Below, piece after piece: positions 58,901 to 64,000 of a stretch of DNA of 64,000 nt. The stretch is from the NCBI GenBank assembly GCA_030141605.1, contig JAQGDQ010000157.1, positions 124,001 through 188,000 on the forward strand. The letters run 5' to 3'. The stretch comes from Tubiluchus corallicola (Eukaryota > Priapulida > Priapulimorpha > Priapulimorphida > Tubiluchidae). Position 1 is the stretch's first letter. The number at the start of each line of letters is the position of its first letter. A program made the translations under genes and the position numbers. Under the pieces are notes generated by a model. That model was given only the letters and a program-made list of their open reading frames with translations. It searched no databases and was not told where the DNA came from.

Positions 58901-60603
58901 TCTGTTTGATTTATTTTATAATTTTGCATTACAAGGTGTTCTATATTGCTTATGTTTACACTGAAGAAGAAACCCATATTGGGCTGCGAAGCATCTGTTT
59001 GTTAGTAAAAATAAAAGGCAGAATCTTTTATTAGTACATCCATGTTTCTGCTATAGCCTTCACTTTATTGATATTTACAATAATGGATGCCAAACTTATT
59101 TCTGCATGTATGTTGACATCAAAATTATTTCGTACTAATGCTTCAATACAAATCAATTTAGTTTAAAGCCACACATAACTGTACAATATTTCTCCAGAAC
59201 TCATGCAAAATCTCATTTCCTCAAAGATGTTGCTGCCACATCACTACATGTGTGTTTGCAAACCAAAATCGTCCGTAAGTCGGACATAGTTAAAACTATG
59301 GTATGATGCTTCAAAGTAGAATGCTCCAAAAATTTGGTCAAATGTCAATTTTTTGTTTTTTTTATATAAAAACAAATGCTAAATATATTGGGCTTTTATA
59401 TACTAGCATCAAATTATCAAGAAAATGTTAAAAAAAAAACTCCTTAGTACTGCAATTGTAAAAAACTTGTATTTTCAAACTCCGATAGTACAGTCAACCT
59501 TGGGTATAAGGTACTCGCTTATAAGGGACCACCAACACCGGTCCCGATTTTTCGTAATGGTTTTCCTTTTAAAAATCTTCATGTATAAGGTACTCAAATG
59601 TAAGGGACTTTCGGTTATAAGGGACGATATCTTCAGGCCTCGTGTAATAGAAACCCAGATAAATTACTTTGCATATACTATGATCAAATATTTTTTACAT
59701 CTTAAAAAGCCTATGCCGAGACCCAGCGCGGGTCCGACTGTATTCCGCGGCTTTGGCCATCTGTGCGAGATTACCTCCTTATGTGTGATACAACAGAGGA
59801 GAATTGTAATGAGGCCATATTATCGGGGGATAAGCTAGATGTTTTTCTCATTCGACAGTGGGCATCCAGGTTAACCCAGAAAAGGATGTCAGACTTTTTT
59901 GGAAATAAATGAATAACAAGCAAACTTGGAGTAAAATTGCTGATCACTACGGAGTAAAAATGTTCTAAAGACTCTGCTTAAACATTTGCATAAACATTAT
60001 TAGCATAACTACCAGTAGTAAAATGGCTTGTCTTGGGATGAGTTTGAATAAACATCGATTTTTGTGTTCAGTTCAAGATGGTTCATTGGGCATTAGGCTA
60101 CCATATGAGGTATATAGATACAGGTCTAGATACGCCCTCCGTCTGACTCAACTTCAGCTATAAGAGACATCGGATATAAGGGACGATTTTTTCAGGTCCG
60201 GAGGTGTCCCTTATATCCAAGGTTGACTGCAGATCATTTTGCTCCGGGTTTTTTCTGCTGCTAAGCCCAGATCTTTGTCAGCAAAAGTCATCTACTGGAT
60301 TTAAACATAACATCAGTGTCTCTTGCAAAGTCTGTAGCAACCAACAATTGCCGATTTGTGGTCAGTAAAACAAACAGCTGGTGAGCACACTAATCATTTC
60401 ACAATGACAATAACTAAGATTTGTACCAGTTTTTCTTTGACTAGATCAGCAAACGAATACTCCGGACATTTGTCATCCGTGGATTCGCCGAGAGTAATTT
60501 CAAATCGGAAAGTTGTGGCATGCGGCGATGTGTCCTTCTTTTTCTTTTTCTTCACCTGCACAGGAGCAGGCGGTTGGAGTGTTATTCTCCTAGGTTCTGC
60601 CAT
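40903..60603 (-). CDS. UBN: Ubinuclein (UBN1/UBN2 family), HIRA-complex subunit, 17 coding exons
   Basis: Ubinucleins bind HIRA and histone H3.3-H4 and support replication-independent nucleosome assembly in the nucleus. The coding segments, 5' to 3', are: 60603-60427, 58440-58345, 57529-57416, 56827-56690, 56041-55967, 55596-55520, 54711-54473, 52564-52413, 51009-50772, 49441-49372, 48677-48537, 46961-46776, 46532-44786, 44277-44120, 42672-42498, 41966-41771 and 40964-40903. They total 4041 bases, in frame throughout, giving 1346 residues; human UBN2 is, as I recall, almost the same length. Domains are: MAEPRR start and NHRD-like [16 protein letters not shown] (1-59), Hpc2-related domain (about 64-165, with [20 protein letters not shown] and GGFYINSG), basic linker, ubinuclein middle domain (about 340-565, with [29 protein letters not shown] and KFQWSD), then a Ser/Gln-rich tail ending PYSGM. 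Invertebrates usually have a single ubinuclein, so I do not choose UBN1 or UBN2. Confidence 0.93.
41221..41301. mobile_element. 81-base TIR mini-element in ubinuclein intron 16
   Basis: CAGTAATCTCTACATAGCTT and the complement CAGTAAACTCCGCGTAACTC flank it, with TA on both sides. Its termini resemble those of the 51708 element, so probably a deletion derivative of the same clade. Confidence 0.6.
41628..41699 (+). pseudogene. tRNA-like sequence in ubinuclein intron 16
   Basis: AAATGGTCTAAGGGTCTAAA, an anticodon-arm-like AACAAGTTTGTAACC, and B box CCCTGGTTCAAATACC. It resembles a degraded tRNA-Thr(UGU), but the stems are imperfect. Probably a tRNA pseudogene or SINE head. Confidence 0.4.
41771..41966 (-). 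CDS. UBN: Ubinuclein coding exon 16
   Basis: Residues 1262-1327, acceptor GCTGTACAG. A Pro/Ser-rich stretch is followed by [20 protein letters not shown], a plausible short amphipathic helix. Phase 1 out, donor GTATAA. Confidence 0.87.
42498..42672 (-). CDS. UBN: Ubinuclein coding exon 15 (poly-Gln)
   Basis: Residues 1203-1261. It contains a seven-Gln tract encoded by mixed CAG/CAA, then [20 protein letters not shown]. Acceptor TTATTAAG is weak in pyrimidines, but the frame closes on both sides. Phase 0 out, donor GTACGA. Confidence 0.82.
42762..42800 (+). repeat. ATT trinucleotide run
   Basis: About 9 ATT units in ubinuclein intron 14. Confidence 0.85.
43418..44061. mobile_element. Family D TIR element in ubinuclein intron 14
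   Basis: Imperfect inverted ends of about 38 bases: GTTGTGTGTTTGCATAGC...CGTCCGTAAGCCGGC, and the complement GTTGTTATGCTTGCAAACC...CGTCCATAAGTCGGC. 644 bases. An internal 60-codon ORF (43554-43736) has no recognisable motif. Confidence 0.68.
44120..44277 (-). CDS. UBN: Ubinuclein coding exon 14
   Basis: Residues 1151-1203, Ser-rich ([11 protein letters not shown]) and Tyr-containing ([19 protein letters not shown]). Acceptor TTTGTAG, phase 2 out, donor GTATGC. Called by splice phase and matching composition. Confidence 0.85.
44786..46532 (-). CDS. UBN: Ubinuclein coding exon 13 (1747 bases, low-complexity)
   Basis: Residues 568-1150. It opens [10 protein letters not shown] and then is Ser/Gln/Ala/His-rich with no recognisable domain. 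Acidic/Ala-rich VEKLDLL comes near the start. Gln and His tracts come near the end, with three K-x-RES motifs about 20 residues apart (KLRES, KTRES, KIRES). The vertebrate tails are also disordered and Ser-rich but do not align. Phase 0 out at donor GTATGA. Confidence 0.92.
46776..46961 (-). CDS. UBN: Ubinuclein coding exon 12 (end of middle domain)
   Basis: Residues 506-567. [20 protein letters not shown] then [12 protein letters not shown] matches human [29 protein letters not shown]. Phase 2 in, phase 2 out, donor GTAAGT. Confidence 0.95.
47180..47485 (+). repeat. 78-base tandem repeat in ubinuclein intron 11
   Basis: TGGCTAGC marks recur at 47191, 47269, 47347 and 47421 (spacing 78, 78, 74). 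Each unit contains ACATTACACACCTCCAGACG and CACCATGGTAAACGCGC-like parts. Confidence 0.92.
47970..48150 (+). repeat. Interstitial telomere-like repeat (TTAGGG) in ubinuclein intron 11
   Basis: Degenerate TTAGGG units with GTTGGTGTTAGGA and GGTTACGGTTGTGTTGAGG variants. The variant block at 47981 recurs at 48077, an offset of 96 bases. G-rich on the + strand. Confidence 0.92.
48537..48677 (-). CDS. UBN: Ubinuclein coding exon 11 (ends at a GC donor)
   Basis: Residues 459-506. An acidic/Ser-rich stretch precedes [10 protein letters not shown], the counterpart of human RKKFQWNDEIR. The exon ends AAG|GCAAGT. Using GC gives phase 2 and restores Arg-Ala-Leu-Leu with exon 12. The GT four bases downstream would break the frame. 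Confidence 0.92.
49065..49318 (+). mobile_element. Family B, partial copy in ubinuclein intron 10
   Basis: 3' portion only (TCATTCTTGAAAAATAGTAT through GTCCAGTTTTCCTTTAA). It preserves the family B 3' terminus, the complement of TTAAAGGAAAACTGG. It lies 54 bases from the exon 10 donor. Confidence 0.78.
49372..49441 (-). CDS. UBN: Ubinuclein coding exon 10 (middle domain, short)
   Basis: Residues 436-459 (70 bases). [15 protein letters not shown] matches the human AMPEQMAKYQDECQ stretch. Phase 1 in, phase 2 out, donor GTGAGT. Confidence 0.9.
50772..51009 (-). CDS. UBN: Ubinuclein coding exon 9 (middle domain)
   Basis: Residues 357-436. [15 protein letters not shown], then [20 protein letters not shown] and LKRAKKL, align essentially residue for residue with human KFFTQDINGILLDIE...[22 protein letters not shown]. 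Exit is phase 1, donor GTGGGT. Confidence 0.95.
51708..52265. mobile_element. pogo-like TIR element in ubinuclein intron 8
   Basis: CAGTAAACTATGTATAACTT at the left and the complement CAGTAACCTACGTATAACTT (one base eroded) at the right, with flanking TA. 558 bases without coding capacity. It contains a perfect 17-bp-arm hairpin at 52082-52122. Confidence 0.65.
52413..52564 (-). CDS. UBN: Ubinuclein coding exon 8
   Basis: Residues 306-356. It starts with two bases completing Asp, continues with an acidic [10 protein letters not shown] run, then [20 protein letters not shown], the counterpart of SLPEGLPAPLEKRVKEL at the start of the ubinuclein middle domain in human UBN1. Phase 0 out, donor GTAGGA. 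Confidence 0.92.
53622..54000 (+). mobile_element. MITE family A, copy 11, in ubinuclein intron 7
   Basis: Full-length copy in the intron between exons 8 and 7, antisense to the gene. Termini AATAAGCTTTTTCACAGTTTC and GGAATTGTGAAAAGGCTT. Confidence 0.88.
54473..54711 (-). CDS. UBN: Ubinuclein coding exon 7
   Basis: Residues 226-306. [17 protein letters not shown] opens it, and an acidic, Asp/Leu-rich stretch ([15 protein letters not shown]) near the end resembles the SLTDLDLEHLL segment of human UBN1. It exits in phase 1 at donor GTATGT. Confidence 0.9.
54781..55197 (+). mobile_element. MITE family A, copy 12, in ubinuclein intron 6
   Basis: Termini AAAGCCTTTTCACAGTTTGG and GGAACTGTGAAAAAGCTTTT. 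It carries AGGTCAAAGGTTA at 54824-54836. It lies 70 bases from the exon 7 acceptor, so it is close to splice signals. Confidence 0.88.
55520..55596 (-). CDS. UBN: Ubinuclein coding exon 6 (basic linker)
   Basis: Residues 201-226 with acceptor TATTTGCAG. It ends with two bases (GG) before GTAATG, and the next exon supplies G, making Gly. It is Lys-rich ([16 protein letters not shown]), as is the equivalent region in human UBN1. Confidence 0.82.
55967..56041 (-). CDS. UBN: Ubinuclein coding exon 5 (charged linker)
   Basis: Residues 176-200, phase 0 in and out, acceptor TTGTAG, donor GTACAG. It is a short Ser/acidic linker ([19 protein letters not shown]). The support is splice phase plus position between conserved exons. 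Confidence 0.8.
56690..56827 (-). CDS. UBN: Ubinuclein coding exon 4 (end of Hpc2-related domain)
   Basis: Residues 130-175, phase 0 in and out. [20 protein letters not shown] then GDLEFR is nearly identical to vertebrate ubinuclein. An acidic SDSEDSHS patch and a terminal RKKKK follow. Confidence 0.95.
57416..57529 (-). CDS. UBN: Ubinuclein coding exon 3 (Hpc2-related domain core)
   Basis: Residues 92-129, phase 0 in and out, donor [26 protein letters not shown] followed by SEA is the signature DxGxGYDExDxFIDNSEA core that contacts HIRA and histones in the family. Confidence 0.95.
57640..58306. mobile_element. hAT-like non-autonomous element in ubinuclein intron 2
   Basis: TIRs CAGTGGCGGCT and AGCCGCCACTG. 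The flanking 8-mers TCTTTAAC and TCTCTAAC match 7 of 8 positions, the 8-bp duplication expected of hAT elements. 667 bases, no transposase. Confidence 0.8.
58345..58440 (-). CDS. UBN: Ubinuclein coding exon 2
   Basis: Residues 60-91, phase 0 in and out, acceptor CTGTTTCAG and donor GTAAGT. It encodes SDDPF...[12 protein letters not shown], matching the human SDPFNDEE...VEALARKFEEKYG run that opens the Hpc2-related domain. Confidence 0.93.
58714..58975. repeat. Small inverted/direct repeat cluster in ubinuclein intron 1
   Basis: TGCTTCTTCAGCGTAAACAT at about 58728 is inverted at 58845 (ATGTTTACACTGAAGAAGC), and a third copy in that orientation lies at about 58951. This could be a small foldback MITE plus a duplication. 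Confidence 0.5.
59247..59485. mobile_element. Family D partial copy (inverted) in ubinuclein intron 1
   Basis: It matches the right 200 bases of the 43418 element in the opposite orientation (TGTGTTTGCAAACC, CGTCCGTAAGTCGG, TGATGCTTCAAAGTAGAATG). It is truncated near the insertion point of the Tigger-like element at 59491. Confidence 0.7.
59491..60229. mobile_element. Tigger/pogo-like element in ubinuclein intron 1
   Basis: TIRs CAGTCAACCTTGGGTATAAG and the complement CAGTCAACCTTGGATATAAG ending at 60229, preceded by TA. Near 59875-59911 the + frame reads [11 protein letters not shown] then stop, resembling the end of pogo-clade transposases (about ...DFF...). This suggests a deletion derivative that kept the transposase tail. 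739 bases. Confidence 0.75.
60427..60603 (-). CDS. UBN: Ubinuclein coding exon 1 (start codon, NHRD-like segment)
   Basis: This exon covers residues 1-59, starts MAEPRR (as in vertebrate UBN2) and has a poly-Lys run. [20 protein letters not shown] corresponds to the N-terminal conserved segment implicated in HIRA binding in human UBN1. The donor is CTG|GTACAA, phase 0. An alternative donor, GTGAAA a little downstream, would add about 9 residues. Directly upstream, TTCTTTTCAG ends at 60643 and looks like an acceptor for a 5' UTR exon, so transcription probably starts upstream of 60642. Confidence 0.86.
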
Positions 60604-60642
60604 TTAGACTAATGTGCACATTTCATTGTACTTCACGACCTT

Positions 60643-62926
60643 CTGAAAAGAAGAAGATTTCACAATAAACTTGAGAGTTGATTTCGACTGATATCATTAT
60701 TAAGTATCACAGGTGTCAGTAAAGATTTCTAACAGTATAACACTAACGGTACACCATAACAGTAAAAGCAGAAAATGTAGATGGGACGTTACGGAAACGA
60801 AAATTTCGTTTCAGTTTGCAGATAATTGCACTTTCGACTTGAGTTTCGTTTTCGTCGAAAATTATTAAGTTTCGTAGCTGAAAGTTTCTGTAATTTTCGT
60901 TAGCATTTTTCTCAGGTTTTAGTAGTATTTATCCAGCTTACCTTTTTGATTTCTAGACGTTAAAAATCGTTGAAAAATTTTTGCCTAAAATAGTTCAAAT
61001 AAAGTGTAAATAGTGTTTATTTAACTTTTGGTACCATTTGTAGCATGTTTTCTACAACAATGCAGCATATCGTCAGTGCTTATGACATTGAAGTTTAAGG
61101 TCTCCAGGCACAATCAACCGAAATATCAAAGCAGACCTTGAATAAAACCATGTTTAACTTAACAAAATTTGTTACAGCTTCATGATCTTTAAACATAAAC
61201 ATTCTTCTACATTTTTTGCCCAGCTACTTCATCAAGCTTGTATCAGAGCAATTACGAGCAAATACAAAGTACTTTCTGAAGTTTTCGGTTTTGATAGTAG
61301 TTGGTTTTGCAAAAATGATATCAGTTCGGTTTCGTTTTGGTATTGGTTTCCTACATTTTATAAATTTTGGTTTCGGTAACATCCCTGATTGTAGATACTG
61401 TGATCAGCCATCCTGATTTTCTCGGATGCCTCAGGGAATTGCGGTACATGTCAAGGAACCGAATGTGGCCTGAAATTGCTAGAGAAAATTTACATCTTAC
61501 AGCCAATCTTATGTTTTCAAAACCTTCAAATGCAGGTCAGCAAAGCTAAATCTAAAGGAAAGAGCACTCACTTAACTTTCCAGCATAATCATAATAGTTA
61601 AGTATGACTTTTAGCTTTTTGAGTTTGTTTATAATTTTGTTAACGCTTAACTACCTAGCTTGTTTGGTTTCTTCGGCAATACGCAGCACTCATTTTAAAA
61701 TGCCCAGCTAGCAGCTGTAAATTGAGTTTTGTAAAAGCGGTTAAACTTGCGTTTATGATTCAGAATGATCTTGATTATGTATGTGATAAAATTAAGCAAT
61801 TACACATACACTATACTATTACTTACTCTATAGCTGAACTTTAAAATTTAAATTAATTTCAGCATTTGGCACCCTAAGCAACCTGTCTAGTGGTGGAGCC
61901 CTAGATAAATAAAGAACTCTTCTAGAACCTGGCGTCACGCTGCGAGGGAGGTAGAAGTGCTACACCCAATAATTAGCTTTAAACTCAAAATTGGAAGGTA
62001 TAGTTAGTAGATGCTTGAGAAACAAGTTTACTTTCATTTCTTACCTGCCTCACAGCTACTACTCCGCCTAACTTATGCAGCGCTATACTACAGACAAACT
62101 GGACAAATTGCCAACACAAATTAGCAAAAATGCTTTGTTATAATGGACCATTGCAAACGATTGGGGGAAATCATTTCATGGTTTCTACACACACCGTGAC
62201 ACACGTTTATACAAATCATACCAACAACTACGACTTCAACATCTTCTTTTCCTTTATGAAACTTATATGTCTTAGTTAAGAAAATAGTAAGAACAAACAT
62301 TCACAGTGAAAACAAATCCACACCTTGGAAAAGCAATGAAGTATTTGATTACCACCAAAATTACTTTGTTACCTCTTGTGGCAATAGGGGCGATCACTGA
62401 AGCTGTGCACAAACTGGAACAAAATGCGTTTCCGACGACACTCGCGCACCGCTGTTTTCCGGCAATGTTAAAGGAAGCAGAATGATTTTTCATTTTCATA
62501 TTCGGCGCTATTACACTTTCGCACCGCCTAGCTTTTCCTGGCCTATTGGTTCTTTTCACGCCTGCATGTCAGAAAGCAGACCAACATTCTAGCTCTTCTT
62601 TTCAATGCATTTTAATAAAATGTTACGAGATTTAAAACTTTGGAACCCAAAAAATGAAGAAATAAAAATTACGTGTAATAAATAGACATTTGTCCGAACT
62701 TCCCAAGAGGGTTTTTTGGAAACAAAACATTGTATTATACATATATTTTTCTACTTATGTTAAAAAAGCTCGCAGCATGGTATTTCGAATCGCTAGCTGA
62801 TCAACGATCTATAAGTACTAACATGACTCGGTGATGCTAAACATCGGTGAACAGACGAATTAAAATAGGTGTTTTCAATAATAATAGCATGTAGAAATGA
62901 ATATAATTAACGAGTGACGCTTGTAC
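60643..62926. other. Non-coding stretch upstream of ubinuclein
   Basis: AT-rich sequence without a supportable exon. Around 61861-61905 a short stretch (CTAGTGGTGGAGCCCTAG) resembles the 3' end of the hAT-like element at 13341-14345 and may be a fragment. The ORFs at 61182-61549 (+) and 62272-62559 (-) have no recognisable features. Confidence 0.5.
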
Positions 62927-63011
62927 CTAGGAAGGATTCATCAATTATATCTGCAGCTTGGCTAAAATCAAGATCTATAACTGCACAGAGTTTGTTCAAA
63001 TAGCGTCCCAT
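62927..63011 (-). CDS. Candidate first coding exon of an unidentified gene, or 5' exon of ubinuclein
   Basis: ATG at 63011-63009 opens 28 codons (MGRYLNKLCAVIDLDFSQAA, then DIIDESFL) with balanced amino-acid use, followed by CTAG|GTACAAG, a usable donor in phase 1. I do not recognise the family. No continuing exon was found in 60650-62926. If spliced to the acceptor at 60643 it would read only six more codons before a stop. That stop lies just upstream of the ubinuclein ATG, which would make it an upstream ORF. Function unknown. Confidence 0.3.
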
Positions 63012-64000
63012 TTAATTCGTAATTTGTAATTTATTATCCAGTTCAGTATAACAATTTGCGTTATCATCTTATGACTAGTATGCATTATAACTAGGAAAGA
63101 TCAAATATAAAATGCAATAATTGTAACTGAACCATATTAGTATAGCTATAGATATAGTTTATCAACCAGAAATAGATGCTACATGGTGGTCGAGAAGCAA
63201 AGCTTGTGAAACCACTAAAACGAAATAGAAAGGAGTTCAGTAGAGACCGGATGCAAAAGTATGAAAATATGAACAGTAAAGTGAAGCATCTGGCAATATA
63301 GCCAGTCACGGGATATACTGTAACTATCACAGTTCACGGTCAAACTAAAAAAATGTGTTACAAGTAGGATTGGAGTAGAAGAGATTTTATATAATCTTTT
63401 AAACCCATATACATGCTCGATGTGTTGTAACATAAATTGATATTTTATTCCATGGATTTGGGGCGGTAAATTTTACAAAGCATCTGGCAGTATTGGTCCT
63501 GCAAAACGGAATATTATGTTCATAAGAAATAGCCAATGAACCATACTTATTGAAAAATACTCATTGAATCATAGCGGCTAAGGAGACGTAAAATTACGGG
63601 ACCGGAAATGGTCAGCAACTAGCTTCACAAACTTTTGCTTTGTTTCTGACATACGTGTACTTCGCCATTCAAAAATAGCATCTAGAAATGTCCCTGCTGC
63701 AGCACTCAGACGTCATTCAGAAATCTTTTGTTCTGGTAACCTTGTGTCATATGTCATCATCGTACAGAGTAAACAGTTTTGTTGTGTTACAGGTAATTCT
63801 GATGACGATTTGGCCACGCCATCTATTGGAAAGCATAATAATTTGTCGCTATCAGTGTAACTGAAATGCTATAACTGCGTAGCATTATAAACCTCAATTT
63901 CTGACAATTTGAAACACTATGAAGGTTAGCTTGTGGCACACAGTCAAGCAGCAGACTTCAGCCAAAGCGAACAACTTATTTGCAGGAGCAGCATTCACAT
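63012..64000. other. Non-coding stretch at the right edge
   Basis: AT-rich with no repeat family or exon that I can support. Confidence 0.5.

Noticed and set aside
62272-62559. 95-residue - strand ORF upstream of ubinuclein
   Set aside because: Composition is not protein-like in any family I recognise, and there is no splice or homology support.

Overview
This is a window of a metazoan (invertebrate-like) nuclear genome. The evidence is intron-split genes with GT-AG and one GC-AG splice site, TTAGGG-type interstitial telomere repeats, tRNA-like SINE heads, LINE and DNA-transposon remnants, and very abundant microsatellites. I cannot assign a phylum from the sequence. No prokaryotic gene, operon or CRISPR array is present, and nearly all long ORFs over simple repeats are artefacts.

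Two genes are well supported and lie tail to tail. (1) The 3' part of a Josephin-domain deubiquitinase (JOSD1/JOSD2 type) is on the + strand. It has two coding exons, 3434-3565 and 30827-31277, separated by a 27,261-base intron. The 5' exon(s) with the catalytic cysteine lie outside the window. (2) A complete ubinuclein gene (UBN1/UBN2 type, subunit of the HIRA histone H3.3 chaperone complex) is on the - strand. I resolve 17 coding exons from ATG 60603 to stop 40903. The reading frame closes at every junction and gives a predicted 1346 residues. It carries an N-terminal NHRD-like segment, the Hpc2-related domain, the ubinuclein middle domain and a long Ser/Gln-rich tail. Intron 11 uses a GC donor.

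Layout: 1-3433 is intron of the Josephin gene. 3566-30826 is its giant intron, filled with CTG/CTA, pentanucleotide, GA and 21-bp tandem arrays, LINE pieces and MITEs. 31278-39889 is a repeat-rich spacer with a nested MITE cluster at 34.2-38.1 kb. 39890-60603 is ubinuclein, several of whose introns carry TIR elements (hAT-like, Tigger/pogo-like, MITE families A, B and D). 60604-64000 is upstream sequence with one unassigned candidate coding exon at 62927-63011.

The window is dominated by a few repeat families. Family A is a MITE of about 375-420 bp with AAGCCTTTTCACAGTT termini, 12 copies, carrying internal inverted repeats that contain a DR1-like motif. Family B has TTAAAGGAAAAC termini, five loci, one of them a foldback pair. 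Family C is a two-copy element with similar termini. Family D is a 644-bp TIR element plus a partial copy. The largest pentanucleotide satellites sit directly after AATAAA-bearing LINE-like 3' ends, which suggests that LINE tails seeded them. I see no convincing novel multi-gene system; the points of interest are gene architecture and repeat biology.
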